Below the pieces are notes generated by a model. The model was given only the letters and a program-made list of their open reading frames with translations. It was not told where the DNA came from and did not search any database. This document shows, one piece after another, positions 28,091-37,214 of a stretch of 64,000 nucleotides of DNA. Source of the stretch: JACCXG01 sp963750935 (GTDB lineage: Bacteria; Acidobacteriota; Vicinamibacteria; Vicinamibacterales; 2-12-FULL-66-21); NCBI GenBank assembly GCA_963750935.1, contig CAVVSR010000011.1:124001-188000 (forward strand), written 5' to 3'. The translations under genes and the position numbers were made by a program. Each line of letters starts with the position of its first letter. Position 1 is the stretch's first letter.

Positions 28091-28181
28091 GACTGCCGAC
28101 GAGCACGTCGAGTGCTTCTTCCGCTACCCGGCCGCGTCAGCACCATACACCCGTGCGACGATCTACACGACAGGAGGGACC

Positions 28182-28352
28182 ATGACGACCGGCACGCCGG
28201 CAGCGTCGAACGCCGCCAAGGCCGGCATCGGCTTCGGCAGCGCCCTCGCGATCACGATCTCCTGGAGCGCCAACAAGTCGATCCTCTGGGCGATCGTTCA
28301 CGGCTTCCTGTCGTGGGTCTACGTCATCTACTATGCCCTCAGGTATCAATGA
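28182..28352 (+). CDS. Small single-pass membrane protein
   Basis: 56 residues. A perfect AGGAGG lies 5 nt before the ATG. One or two hydrophobic stretches are seen (GIGFGSALAITISW and ILWAIVHGFLSWVYVIYYAL). Proteins of this size and pattern are common and uncharacterised. The strong ribosome site and clean spacing to the neighbours make it a real gene. Confidence 0.65.
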   Translation: MTTGTPAASNAAKAGIGFGSALAITISWSANKSILWAIVHGFLSWVYVIYYALRYQ

Positions 28353-28382
28353 GCACCTGATCGCGCAGCCTGGCTCGAGCGC

Positions 28383-29829
28383 GTGACCCAGCCTCTTCGC
28401 GCCGCGGTCGCCATCCTCTCGATCGCGGCAGCCGCCGCGATCCTCAGCTTCCGACCGATCTACGAGCCCGATCTCTGGTGGCATCTGGCGCACGGCCGCG
28501 AAGATGCCGCCGGGCCGAATCGTCCGCACCAACGTGTTCAGCGCCGGCTTTGCCGACTACCGGCAGCAGTTCACGACCTGGCTGTTCGACACCACGCTCT
28601 ACGCGGCGTGGATGGGGGCCGGGCCGGCGGGCGTGCAGCTGGTGCAGTTCGGGCTGCTCGCACTGACGCTGGGCTGTCTCTACGCGGCCTGCCGTGTGCG
28701 CGCGCCGGCATGGAGCGCCGCCGCGGTGCTGATGCTCGGCTTCTTCATCCTCGAGCCGCGCGCGATTCCGCGGCCGCATCTCGTCTCGTTCGCGGGAATG
28801 GCCGCCGTGACGCTGGCGATCGAGCGTGCCGCGGCACGCCAGTCACTGCGGCCGCTGGTGTGGACCATCCCCGGCGTCGCGCTGTGGAGCAACTTCCACG
28901 TCGAATGCCTCTTCGGCGTGGCCGCGATCGGGATCTTCGCGTTCGGAGAGATGGTGAAGCCGGCGGCGCTGAGCCGGCCGCAGGCCGTTCGCGCGATGCT
29001 GATCGCGGCGGCGTGCGGCCTGGCGACGATGGCGAATCCGTATGGCTGGGGGCTGGCCGCCTATCTCTACGAGAACATGTCGGTGCCGCAGATCCTCGCC
29101 ATCGCGGAGCTGCGGCCGCCGTACCTTCCCGACTATCGCGCCTTCTTCGCATACGCGATCGCCGTCGGCCTGGCGCTCGCGATCGGCTGGCGTTCCCTGC
29201 GCCTGTCGGAGGCGCTGCTGGCGCTGACGTTTGGCGTCCTCGGCCTGAAGTATCTGCGGCTGACGCCGCTGCTCCTGCTCGTCACCGCGCCGATGCTGGC
29301 GTCGCGGCTCGCGACCCTGACATCGCGCGGCCTCGACTACCGCGCCCTCCTGATCACGTCGGCCTGCCTGGCGCTGACGTTGTCGCGGATTCCGCTGCGG
29401 CTGCTGGCGACGGAAATCGAAGCGGGCACCCGCGCGGTGGCGCCGCCGCAGTTCTTTTCCGAGCCGGCGATCGCGTTCATCGAGCGCACCGGCCTGGAAG
29501 GGCCGATCTTCAACAGCCACAACCTCGGCGGCTACCTCGCGTGGGCGCTCCATCCGCGGGTGCGCATCTTCCAGGACAGCCGCCTGCAGGCCTACCCGCC
29601 CGAGCACTTCCGCCGCATCATTGCGGCCTCGGCCTCACAGGACGAATGGAATGCGCTTGTGGCCGGCGTGGACTGGGCGGTAATTTCCGTGCCCCGTTCC
29701 AATCAGCTCTCCGGCCACGGACGCTTTCCGCGCGCCGAGTGGGGAACGGTCTATCAGGACGATGCGATTGAGATTGTGGTGAGGAGGAAGGGGAAGTACG
29801 GGAGTGTCTTCGGGGTGGCCCAGGTATGA
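28383..29829 (+). CDS. Multi-pass integral membrane protein (one-base frameshift)
   Basis: Repaired length about 481 residues, from a GTG at 28383. The first 40 residues include a helix and the motif EPDLWWHLAHGRE. An extra G at about 28503 shifts frame, and the protein continues MPPGRIVRTNVFSAGF. This pairing matches the usual DLWWHLATGR...G.I.RTD.FS opening of a family of polytopic membrane proteins, some annotated as mannosyl- or glycosyltransferase-like. About ten helices follow, then a soluble C-terminal domain (about 365-481) containing IFNSHNLGGYLAWALHP and RIFQDSRLQAYP, which resembles the periplasmic domain of GT-C-fold glycosyltransferases. Function is not proven. Confidence 0.65.
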
Positions 29830-29840
29830 ACCACCCCGAA
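29809..29840. terminator. Stem-loop between convergent genes
   Basis: TTCGGGGTGG (29809-29818) pairs perfectly with CCACCCCGAA (29831-29840) around a 12-nt loop that includes the stop codon of the upstream gene. It sits between convergent stops and may end transcription in both directions, though no T-tract is obvious. Confidence 0.5.
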
Positions 29841-29849
29841 CGCTGAACC

Positions 29850-30458
29850 TTACTTCGTCACCGTCACCGTGAGCGCCGCGCGGCCGATCTTGCCTCGCGT
29901 GTTGACCGCCCAGCAGCTGACGATCGTCTGGCCGACCGCGAACGTCGAGCCGGTGCGCGGCAGGCAGTAGGCGGGACGAACGCCGTCCTTGCTGTCCTGT
30001 GCGCTGACGGTGAAAGTCGCGGGTGCGCCGCCTTCCGAGACGGCCGCAACCGTGAGGTCGCCGGAGGTCGTCACCACCGGTGGCGGGGTGGTCTCGGCGT
30101 CGGTCGGGATGCGGTCGGTGCAGTCGCCGTTCGGGCACTCGTTCACGTCGAAGCAGCCGACGTAGCCGTCACCCTGGAAATCCTGGGGACAGGCGCCGCA
30201 GGTGCGCGACCCCGGCGTGTTGCGGCACGCCGCCAGCTTGTGGCAGCCGCCGTTCGCGCTCGAACATTCGTTGACGTCGGTGCAACCGGCGGCCGGGCTG
30301 CCGAAATAGCCGGCTTCGCACTTGTCGGCCGACGGCTGTTGAGCTGCTGCCGGCTGATGGGCCGACTGCCATGAACTGAAGCCGACGCTCACGAGCAACG
30401 CAAGGACAACACCGGCGAGTGACTGGACAGGCCAGCGGGAAAAAGCTCTGGATGGCAT
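29850..30458 (-). CDS. Secreted protein with calcium-binding EGF-like module and HYR-like domain
   Basis: 202 residues. A signal segment (about 12-40) is followed by a cysteine-rich region (about 47-115) with two DVNEC motifs. The first, with the cysteine spacing of GGCHKLAACRNTPG and CGACPQDFQGDGYVGC, reads as a calcium-binding EGF-like module; the second DVNECPNGDC is partial. A C-terminal beta domain (about 125-202, AVGQTIVSCWAVNTRGKIGRAALTVTVT) resembles a HYR adhesion module. EGF modules are rare in bacteria outside Myxobacteria, Acidobacteria and Planctomycetes. The protein is probably extracellular and adhesive or binding. Confidence 0.7.
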   Translation of the reverse strand: MPSRAFSRWPVQSLAGVVLALLVSVGFSSWQSAHQPAAAQQPSADKCEAGYFGSPAAGCTDVNECSSANGGCHKLAACRNTPGSRTCGACPQDFQGDGYVGCFDVNECPNGDCTDRIPTDAETTPPPVVTTSGDLTVAAVSEGGAPATFTVSAQDSKDGVRPAYCLPRTGSTFAVGQTIVSCWAVNTRGKIGRAALTVTVTK

Positions 30459-30522
30459 GCGGCTATTTTACCGCACTCGCGGCGGCCGCCCAGCTCAGGC
30501 GTGAGCGTTCCGTCGAGCTGCT

Positions 30523-31665
30523 TTACCGCCCGGTCCGCATCCCTGCCGGGCCGCCGTTCACCTTGACCGACCCGGCCGGCGTGAGCCGCTTGCCGTCGAA
30601 GCGGAACAGCAGGATCTCGCGGTCCGCCGCGCACTGGACCGCGATGGTGCGGGAGTCCCGGCTGAACGCCGCGCCCTGGCACCATCGGCCGACCCGCGCC
30701 TCGGCCACCGGCGTCAGCGTCTTGTTGGCGATGCCGTAGAGCCGCAGCACGCCGGCGTCGTTGAAGAACGGCGACGCCTTCGGACTGTTCGAACCGTTCA
30801 TGACGGTCACCGCCGCGAGCCGGCCGTCCGACGACAGCGCGACGCCTTCGGCCGTCGGTCCCACGCTGACGTGTCCGACCGCCCGTGGCGGCTCGACGGT
30901 GAGGTCGATCAGGCTGATCGTGTCGGCGCCGCCCGATGCCCCGGCGCCGATGTTGCCGACGACGGCGTAATCGCCGGCGGGTGTGACTTCGATGCTGTAC
31001 GGCTTCAGGCCCGCGGCCAGATCGCGCTTGGCGTAGGTGACCTTGCCGTCGGCGACCGACAGCATCGAGATCAGGCTGTCGTTGTTGCGGGTGACCAGCG
31101 CGGTCCGGCCGTCGCGCGTGAAGGCGACGTGGCACGGCCCGCTCTCGGGCGCGCCGAGATCCACCTTGCCGGCGGCCGTGACCGTCTTGCCGCTGACCGT
31201 GAAGATCGAGATCGTCCCTTCGATGCGGTTCGCGACCAGCGCGAGCGTGCCCGCCGGGTTGAATGACACCCCCGACGCCCCGTTGCCGGCCCGCAACGTC
31301 GCAATGACCTTGGCCGGCGCCGCCAGGTCGATGACCGACACGCGGTCGTCCGGGATCGTCCGCGACGGGTCGGCGGGGTCGATTTTCGTTGACGCGGTCA
31401 CCAGCGCGAGCGACCCGTCCGGTGAGATGGCGACGCTTTCCGGCGGCCCGACGATCGACGTCGGCACGGCCAGCTCGCCGACCACCTTCGGCGGCGAGGC
31501 GCCCAGGTCGAGGATGGTGATCGTGTCGGCCGGTGGATTGCGCACCGGGGTCACCACGCCGTCGACGAGCGTGACCTTCGACTCGTTGGCTGAAATGACG
31601 ATCTGCGCGGCCGCGAGCGACGGCCAGAGCAGGGCGGCGGCAACGAACGGGGCGAGCGTATGCAT
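30523..31665 (-). CDS. Exported YVTN-type beta-propeller protein
   Basis: 380 residues. A signal peptide (about 1-21, ending AAAQ) is followed by about seven beta-propeller blades of the YncE/surface-layer 40-residue-repeat kind: repeated segments such as PESVAISPDGSLALVTAST, ASGVSFNPAGTLALVANR and AEGVALSSDGRLAAVTVMN. No catalytic motif is seen; relatives are scaffold or surface-binding proteins. It is transcribed divergently from the 2-hydroxyacid dehydrogenase gene, and a gap of 64 nt separates it from the downstream EGF gene, which could share its transcript. Confidence 0.8.
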   Translation of the reverse strand: MHTLAPFVAAALLWPSLAAAQIVISANESKVTLVDGVVTPVRNPPADTITILDLGASPPKVVGELAVPTSIVGPPESVAISPDGSLALVTASTKIDPADPSRTIPDDRVSVIDLAAPAKVIATLRAGNGASGVSFNPAGTLALVANRIEGTISIFTVSGKTVTAAGKVDLGAPESGPCHVAFTRDGRTALVTRNNDSLISMLSVADGKVTYAKRDLAAGLKPYSIEVTPAGDYAVVGNIGAGASGGADTISLIDLTVEPPRAVGHVSVGPTAEGVALSSDGRLAAVTVMNGSNSPKASPFFNDAGVLRLYGIANKTLTPVAEARVGRWCQGAAFSRDSRTIAVQCAADREILLFRFDGKRLTPAGSVKVNGGPAGMRTGR

Positions 31666-31707
31666 GGCGTGCGAAGAGTAGCGTCAATGACGCCCGGCGG
31701 TCCAACG

Positions 31708-31729
31708 ACAGGGTTCCCTGTGTAACAAT
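31708..31729 (+). promoter_or_regulatory. Palindrome and -10-like box before the hydroxyacid dehydrogenase
   Basis: ACAGGG-TT-CCCTGT (31708-31721) is a perfect inverted repeat, directly followed by TAACAAT (31723-31729), a possible -10 box 11 nt before the ATG. A protein bound to the palindrome would cover the promoter spacer. It does not match the LacI-type pattern, so another regulator is implied. Confidence 0.4.
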
Positions 31730-31740
31730 CCCCCTACCCA

Positions 31741-32715
31741 ATGCCCAAGCCTGTCGTCCTCGTCACCGAGCCGGAATACCGTCGCGGCGAGCCTGTCTTC
31801 GCGTCCACGACCGAGCTGACCTGCTTCGCCGCGCCGCCGGCGGAAGACGCGCTCGTTCAGGAGATCGCACGCACCGGCGCCCGTCACCTCGTCGTCGGGT
31901 CGGTGAAGTACGGCGAGCGCTTCTATGCTGCGCTGCCGCGCGGCGCCGTGGTCGCGCGGTTCGGTGTCGGCCACGACTCGATCGACAAGGCAAAGGCGAC
32001 CGAGGCCGGCGTGCTGTGCACCAACACGCCGCACGTGCTGCAGCAATCCGTCGCGGAGCTCACGCTGACGATGATCGGGGCGGCGGCGCGGCACGTCGTC
32101 GCGTCCGCCACCGACATGCGCAATGGCGAGTGGCGGCTGCGGCAGGGCATCGAGCTGGAGGGGAAGACGCTGACGCTCGTGGGCTGCGGCGAGATTGGCC
32201 GGGCGGTCGCGAGGATCGCGAGCGCCGGATACGGCATGCGTGTGGTCGGCTATACCCGCAAGCCGCCGGCGTCGGTGCCGCCGGACCCGCACATCCCGCA
32301 CATGACCGACGATCTCCGCGCGGCGGTGGCGGACGCCGACTTCGTCAGCCTGCACATTCCCGGCGGCGCGGAGAACCAGCACCTGTTCAACCGCGAGCGT
32401 CTGGGATGGATGCGGGAGCGCGCGTGGCTGATCAACACCGCGCGCGGCGCGGTCGTCGACGAGGTCGCCTTGTTCGACGCGCTGACGGCAGGACGGCTGG
32501 CCGGCGCGGCCCTCGACGTCTTCGAGCGCGAGCCGTACCAGCCGCGTGAGTCGCGCGACCTGCGTTCGCTGGCCAACGTGCTGCTGATTCCGCACATCGG
32601 CAGTCACACCTTCGAAGCCAACCGCCGCATGGCGGAGCGGGCCCTGCGCAACATCGTGTTCGCGGAGGCCGGCGACTTCTCACGCATGGATCTCCTCAAT
32701 CCTGCCGTGCTGTGA
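31741..32715 (+). CDS. D-isomer-specific 2-hydroxyacid dehydrogenase
   Basis: 324 residues. The NAD-binding domain has LVGCGEIGRAVARIA (about 143-157), and the catalytic residues of the family are visible: arginine in INTARGAVVDEVAL, glutamate in DVFEREPY and histidine in LIPHIGSHTFEA. The family interconverts 2-oxo acids and D-2-hydroxy acids (glyoxylate/hydroxypyruvate reductase, D-lactate or phosphoglycerate dehydrogenase). The lactate-permease gene overlaps its stop and GlcDEF follow, so its substrate is probably a 2-hydroxy acid such as glycolate, glycerate or D-lactate. Confidence 0.85.
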   Translation: MPKPVVLVTEPEYRRGEPVFASTTELTCFAAPPAEDALVQEIARTGARHLVVGSVKYGERFYAALPRGAVVARFGVGHDSIDKAKATEAGVLCTNTPHVLQQSVAELTLTMIGAAARHVVASATDMRNGEWRLRQGIELEGKTLTLVGCGEIGRAVARIASAGYGMRVVGYTRKPPASVPPDPHIPHMTDDLRAAVADADFVSLHIPGGAENQHLFNRERLGWMRERAWLINTARGAVVDEVALFDALTAGRLAGAALDVFEREPYQPRESRDLRSLANVLLIPHIGSHTFEANRRMAERALRNIVFAEAGDFSRMDLLNPAVL

Positions 32716-34485
32716 TGCCGTGGATTCAGGTCTACGACCCGCTGGCGAACGCCTGGCTGAGCACGCTCGCCGCGGCGTTTCCGATCGTGCTGCTGCTGGT
32801 CGCCCTCGCGGTGTTCGAGTGGAAGGCGCAGTGGGCCGCGCTGGCGGGGCTCGCGGCCGCGCTGCTGGTCTCGGTCGCGGTCTACGGCATGCCGGTGTCG
32901 TCCGCCGCGGCGACCGCCGTGTACGGCGCCGCCTACGGCCTGTTCCCGATCGGCTGGATCATCCTCAACGCGGTTTTCCTCTATAACCTGACGGTCACGA
33001 CCGGCCAGTTCGAGATCGTGAAAGCGTCGGTGGCGCGGCTGTCCGCGGATCGGCGCATCCAGGCGCTGCTGGTCGCGTTCTCCTTCGGCGCGTTCATCGA
33101 AGGCGCGGCCGGGTTCGGGACGCCGGTCGCGATTACCGCGGCGCTGCTCATGGGCCTCGGGTTCACGCCGCTCTACGCGGCCGGGCTCTCGCTCATCGCC
33201 AACACCGCGCCGGTGGCCTACGGGGCCATCGGTACGCCGATCCTCACGCTCGGTGCCGTCACCGGCATCTCGCCCGACGTGCTCAGCGCGATGGCCGGGC
33301 GGCAGCTGCCGATCGTGTCGTTGATCGTGCCGGCCTGGCTGGTCGTGACGATGAGCGGGTGGCAGGGGCTGAAGGGCGTGTGGCCGGTGGTCCTGGTCAG
33401 CGGCGGTTCGTTCGCGATCGTGCAGTTCCTGTGGAGCAATTTCGTTGGACCCGAGCTCGTCGACATCGTCGGCGGGCTGACGTCGCTGGTGGCGACGGCG
33501 CTGTTCTGCACGTGGTGGCGGCCGGGCGAGGTGTGGGACTTTCAGCGGACGGAGCGGACGGAGCGGACGGACGAGTCGAAGCCCGCCGTTGCCGCGGCCG
33601 CGATTCCGGCCTACCCGCGCGCGGCCACGAGGCAGGCGTGGATGCCGTGGGTGTTCCTGTCGGTGTTCGTGACGCTGTGGGGCGTCGGGCCGTTCAAGGC
33701 GCTGTTGACCGGCGGACCCGCCGGGATCCGGTCGTATCAGGAAACCGGCCGGCCGCCGGCGCCGCATCCGGTGCTGTCCCCAGCGTTCGACGTGCCCGGT
33801 CTGCACCGGACGGTCTTCCGCGAACATCCGGTCGAGCCCGACGCGGTGGATCGCGCGCAGGCTGAACGACCCAGGGTATCGGGCGAAGCGGGCCGAAGCG
33901 GCGCGGTTCACGTTCAACTGGCTGGGCGCCACGGGCACCGCCATCCTGTTTGCGGCGATGGCGACGGCGATCTATCTTCGGGTGCCGGCGGGACAGGTGG
34001 TCCAGGTCGCCGCCATGACGCTGGTGCGCATGCGCGCGCCGCTGATGACGATCGCGTTCATGCTGTCCCTGGGCTTCGTGACGCGCTATGGTGGCACTGA
34101 CGCGACACTGGGCCTCGCGTTCACGCGCACCGGTGTGCTGTATCCGTTCTTTGCGGCGATGCTGGGCTGGCTGGGGGTGGCGCTCACCGGATCCGATACC
34201 AGCTCCAACGTGCTCTTCGGCAGCCTGCAGAAGATCACGGCGCAGCAGCTGGGACTCGATCCGGTGCTCATCACGACCGCGAACTCGACGGGCGGTGTCA
34301 TGGGCAAGATGGTCGATGCGCAGAGCATCGTCGTGGCGACCGCGGCCACCAACCAGCACGGCCAGGAAGGGAAGATCCTGCGCTTCGTGTTCTGGCACAG
34401 CATCGCGCTGGCGTCGATCATGGGCATCATCGTGATGCTGCAGGCCTACGTCTTCCCGTGGATGGTGCCGTCAATCGCCCCGTGA
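32715..34485 (+). CDS. L-lactate/glycolate permease, LctP family (one-base frameshift)
   Basis: Repaired length about 589 residues, with about 13 membrane helices. Family motifs are ILNAVFLYNLTVTTGQFE, FGAFIEGAAGFGTPVAIT and, after the break, GSDTSSNVLFGSLQ and TTANSTGGVMGKMVDAQSI. The ATG at 32715 overlaps the upstream TGA; a GTG one codon earlier is possible. The frame breaks near 33858, where an extra C follows GCG; the restored junction reads into RRLNDPGYRAKRAEAARFTFNW. It symports lactate or glycolate with protons into the cell, for oxidation by the GlcDEF enzyme encoded next. Confidence 0.88.
33545..33571 (+). repeat. Three tandem copies of a 9-mer inside the permease gene
   Basis: GCGGACGGA occurs three times in a row, adding RTERTERTDE to a cytoplasmic loop of the permease. 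Copy number could change by slippage without breaking the frame. Confidence 0.8.
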
Positions 34486-34498
34486 CCCGGAAACGCAG

Positions 34499-35947
34499 AT
34501 GGACCCCGCCTTCATCGCCGAGCTCCGTCGCATCGCTGGTGACGGAGCCGTCTACTCGGATCCGCTCGAGCTCCTGACCTACGAGTCCGACGCGCTGACG
34601 CACCTGCGTGAGTCGCCCGGCGCGGTGGTGACGCCATCCACGGCGGCCGAGGTCCAGGCGATCGTCAGGCTGTGCGCCCGCGAGCAGATCCCGTTCGTGC
34701 CGCGCGGCCACGGCACCGGCCTCTCGGGAGGGGCGCTGCCGATCGCCGACGGCGTCGTGATCGCGCTGTCCCGCCTGAACCGCGTCCTCGACGTGGACCT
34801 GCCGAACCGCCGCGTCACGGTCGAACCCGGCGTCACCAACCTCGAGATCACCCGCCAGGTTGCGCCGTTCGGCTACTACTACGCGCCGGATCCGTCGAGC
34901 CAGCAGGTGTGTTCGATCGGCGGCAACGTGGCCGAGAACTCGGGCGGCGCGCATTGCCTGAAGTACGGGTTCACCGTGCACCACGTGATCGCGGTGGAGG
35001 CGGTGATGCCCGACGGCGAAATCGCCCGGTTCGGCGGTGCGCTCGCCGACACGCCGGGCCCGGATCTGCTGGGGCTGTTGATCGGATCGGAGGGCACGCT
35101 GGCGGTCGTCACCAACGTGACGGTGCGGATCCTGCGGAAGCCCGAGGCCGTTCAGACGCTGCTGGCCGCGTTCGACACGATCGACGCGGGCGGCGCCGCG
35201 GTGTCCGGGATCATCGGCGCGGGGATCATTCCCGCCGCGATCGAGATGATGGACGCGCTGGCGATTCGCGCCGCCGAAGCCGCGGTGCAGCCCGGGTTTC
35301 CACCGGCCGACACCGTGCTGATCGTCGAGCTCGACGGTCCCCTCGCCGAAGTCCGCGGCCTGTTCGAACAGGTGGAGCAGATCTGCCGCGCCAACGGCGC
35401 CACGACCATCGACGTCGCCCGCACCGAAGAGCACCGGGCGCGGATCTGGAAGGGACGCAAGGCGGCGTTCGCGGCGATGGGGCGGGTGTCGCCGAATTAC
35501 TACGTGCAGGACGGCGTGGTGCCGCGGACGCGGCTGCCGGAAGTGCTCACGCGCATTCGTCAGCTCGAAGCGCGCACCGGGCTTCGCATCGGCAACGTCT
35601 TCCATGCCGGCGACGGCAACCTCCATCCCCTGATCTGCTACGACGACAAGATCCCGGGCCAGGCGCAGCAGGCCGAGGCGGCGGCCGCCGAGATCCTTTG
35701 GTACTGCATCGATGCCGGCGGCTCGCTCACCGGCGAGCACGGTGTCGGCGTCGACAAGGCCTGTTACATGCCGCGGATGTTCTCCGCCGACGACCTCGCC
35801 ATCATGACGCGGGTGCGAGGAGCGTTCGATCCGCAGGGGCTCTGCAATCCCGGGAAGGTCTTGCCGACACCGCGGCTGTGCGGCGAGGTCCCGGGACCGT
35901 ACCGCGCGCACCCGGTCGAGCAGCAGGGTCTGGGCGACCGCTTTTAG
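34499..35947 (+). CDS. glcD: Glycolate/D-lactate oxidase FAD subunit
   Basis: 482 residues. The PCMH-type FAD domain (about 35-215) shows VPRGHGTGLSGGALP, YAPDPSSQQVCSIGGNVAENSGG and GLLIGSEGTLAVV. The C-terminal FAD-oxidase domain has the histidine-rich NVFHAGDGNLHPLICYD and GSLTGEHGVG, as in GlcD and D-lactate dehydrogenases. It oxidises glycolate or D-lactate to the 2-oxo acid, passing electrons through GlcF to quinone. It starts 13 nt after the permease stop and is followed by GlcE and GlcF in order, so the operon imports and oxidises a 2-hydroxy acid. Confidence 0.93.
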   Translation: MDPAFIAELRRIAGDGAVYSDPLELLTYESDALTHLRESPGAVVTPSTAAEVQAIVRLCAREQIPFVPRGHGTGLSGGALPIADGVVIALSRLNRVLDVDLPNRRVTVEPGVTNLEITRQVAPFGYYYAPDPSSQQVCSIGGNVAENSGGAHCLKYGFTVHHVIAVEAVMPDGEIARFGGALADTPGPDLLGLLIGSEGTLAVVTNVTVRILRKPEAVQTLLAAFDTIDAGGAAVSGIIGAGIIPAAIEMMDALAIRAAEAAVQPGFPPADTVLIVELDGPLAEVRGLFEQVEQICRANGATTIDVARTEEHRARIWKGRKAAFAAMGRVSPNYYVQDGVVPRTRLPEVLTRIRQLEARTGLRIGNVFHAGDGNLHPLICYDDKIPGQAQQAEAAAAEILWYCIDAGGSLTGEHGVGVDKACYMPRMFSADDLAIMTRVRGAFDPQGLCNPGKVLPTPRLCGEVPGPYRAHPVEQQGLGDRF

Positions 35948-35966
35948 AAGAAAAGCTGACAGAGCC

Positions 35967-37214
35967 GTGCACATCAGCGATCTGGACGCAGACACCCGTA
36001 CCGCCGATCCCGATCGCGACAGCATCGACGGCGTCGTGCCCGAGATGGTCGTGCAGCCGCAGACGCCGGCCGCTGTCGCGAGTGTGCTCGCGTGGGCGGC
36101 TGAACGCCGGCTGTCGGTCGTCCTGCAGGGTGCCGGCACCAAGCGGCGCTGGGGCCGGCGTCCGTCGCGGATCGACATGCTGGTCGACCTGCGCCGGCTG
36201 TGCCGCGTGATCGATCATCGGCACGGCGACCTGACCGTCACGGTCGAAAGCGGTCTCACCCTTCGCGACCTGAACGCCGCGCTGCGCGTGCACGGCCAAC
36301 AGCTGCCGCTGGATCCCCCGTTCGCGGATCGCGCCACGATCGGCGGGCTGCTGGCCACCACCGACAGCGGTCCGTCGCGGCATCGGCATGGCACGCCGCG
36401 CGACCTCGTCATCGGCGTGCAGCTGGCCACCACCGACGGCAAGCTGACCAAAGCGGGCGGACAGGTGGTGAAGAACGTGGCGGGCTACGACCTCTCCAAA
36501 CTCGTCTGCGGATCGTTCGGCACGCTCGCCGCGATCGTGTCCGCGACCTTCAAGGTGTCGCCGATCCCGGCCGTGTCGAGGACCCTGCGGATCGAGACCC
36601 ACGGCGGCGGGCCGCTGGCGCAGGTCGTCGAATCCATCGATCGCAGCCAGCTCGAACCGCTGGCGTTCGAGGCGCACGTCCGCCGCAACGTGCCTGGTCT
36701 CGGTGATGTGACGGCATGCCTGCTTCGGTTCGCGTCGGGAGCGGCGGCGGTGGCCGCACAGGCCGATGATGCCGGGGCCCGCGCGCTCGCCGCCGGCGCG
36801 AGGTTCGAATCGTTCGCGGACGAAGCCGAGGCGGCGCTGTGGGGAGCGCACGTGCTCGACACCGACGATCCGTCGGCGTGCGTGGCCCGTGTCAGCTGGT
36901 CGCCTGCGGATCTCGCGCGAGTCGTCGCGCTGCTGGAGCTGGTTGCCGCCGACGCCGGCGTCGAGCTGATCGGCCGCGCCGGAACAGGCGCGGGGCAGGT
37001 CCGCATCACCGGAGATGTCGGTCGCCAGGCCAGGGCCGTGGAACGGCTGCGCGCGTCGGATGTCGTCGGCAACGTGGTGGTGACGAGCGCGACGCCGGAG
37101 TTGAAGTCGAACCTCGACGTGTGGGGTGCCGTGGGGAACACGGCGATCATCCAGGCGGTGAAGCGCGCGATGGATCCGCAGGGCACGCTCGGAGCGGGGC
37201 GGGCCGCATGGTGA
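35967..37214 (+). CDS. glcE: Glycolate/D-lactate oxidase, second FAD-binding subunit
   Basis: 415 residues from a GTG start 19 nt after glcD. The FAD-binding fold is present (VVLQGAGTKRRWG, DPPFADRATIGGLLAT, VKNVAGYDLSKLVCGSFGTL). It is shorter at the C-terminus than GlcD and lacks GlcD's histidine-rich substrate site, as expected for GlcE. It should form a membrane-associated complex with GlcD and GlcF. Its last codons overlap the start of glcF by 7 nt. Confidence 0.9.
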   Translation: MHISDLDADTRTADPDRDSIDGVVPEMVVQPQTPAAVASVLAWAAERRLSVVLQGAGTKRRWGRRPSRIDMLVDLRRLCRVIDHRHGDLTVTVESGLTLRDLNAALRVHGQQLPLDPPFADRATIGGLLATTDSGPSRHRHGTPRDLVIGVQLATTDGKLTKAGGQVVKNVAGYDLSKLVCGSFGTLAAIVSATFKVSPIPAVSRTLRIETHGGGPLAQVVESIDRSQLEPLAFEAHVRRNVPGLGDVTACLLRFASGAAAVAAQADDAGARALAAGARFESFADEAEAALWGAHVLDTDDPSACVARVSWSPADLARVVALLELVAADAGVELIGRAGTGAGQVRITGDVGRQARAVERLRASDVVGNVVVTSATPELKSNLDVWGAVGNTAIIQAVKRAMDPQGTLGAGRAAW

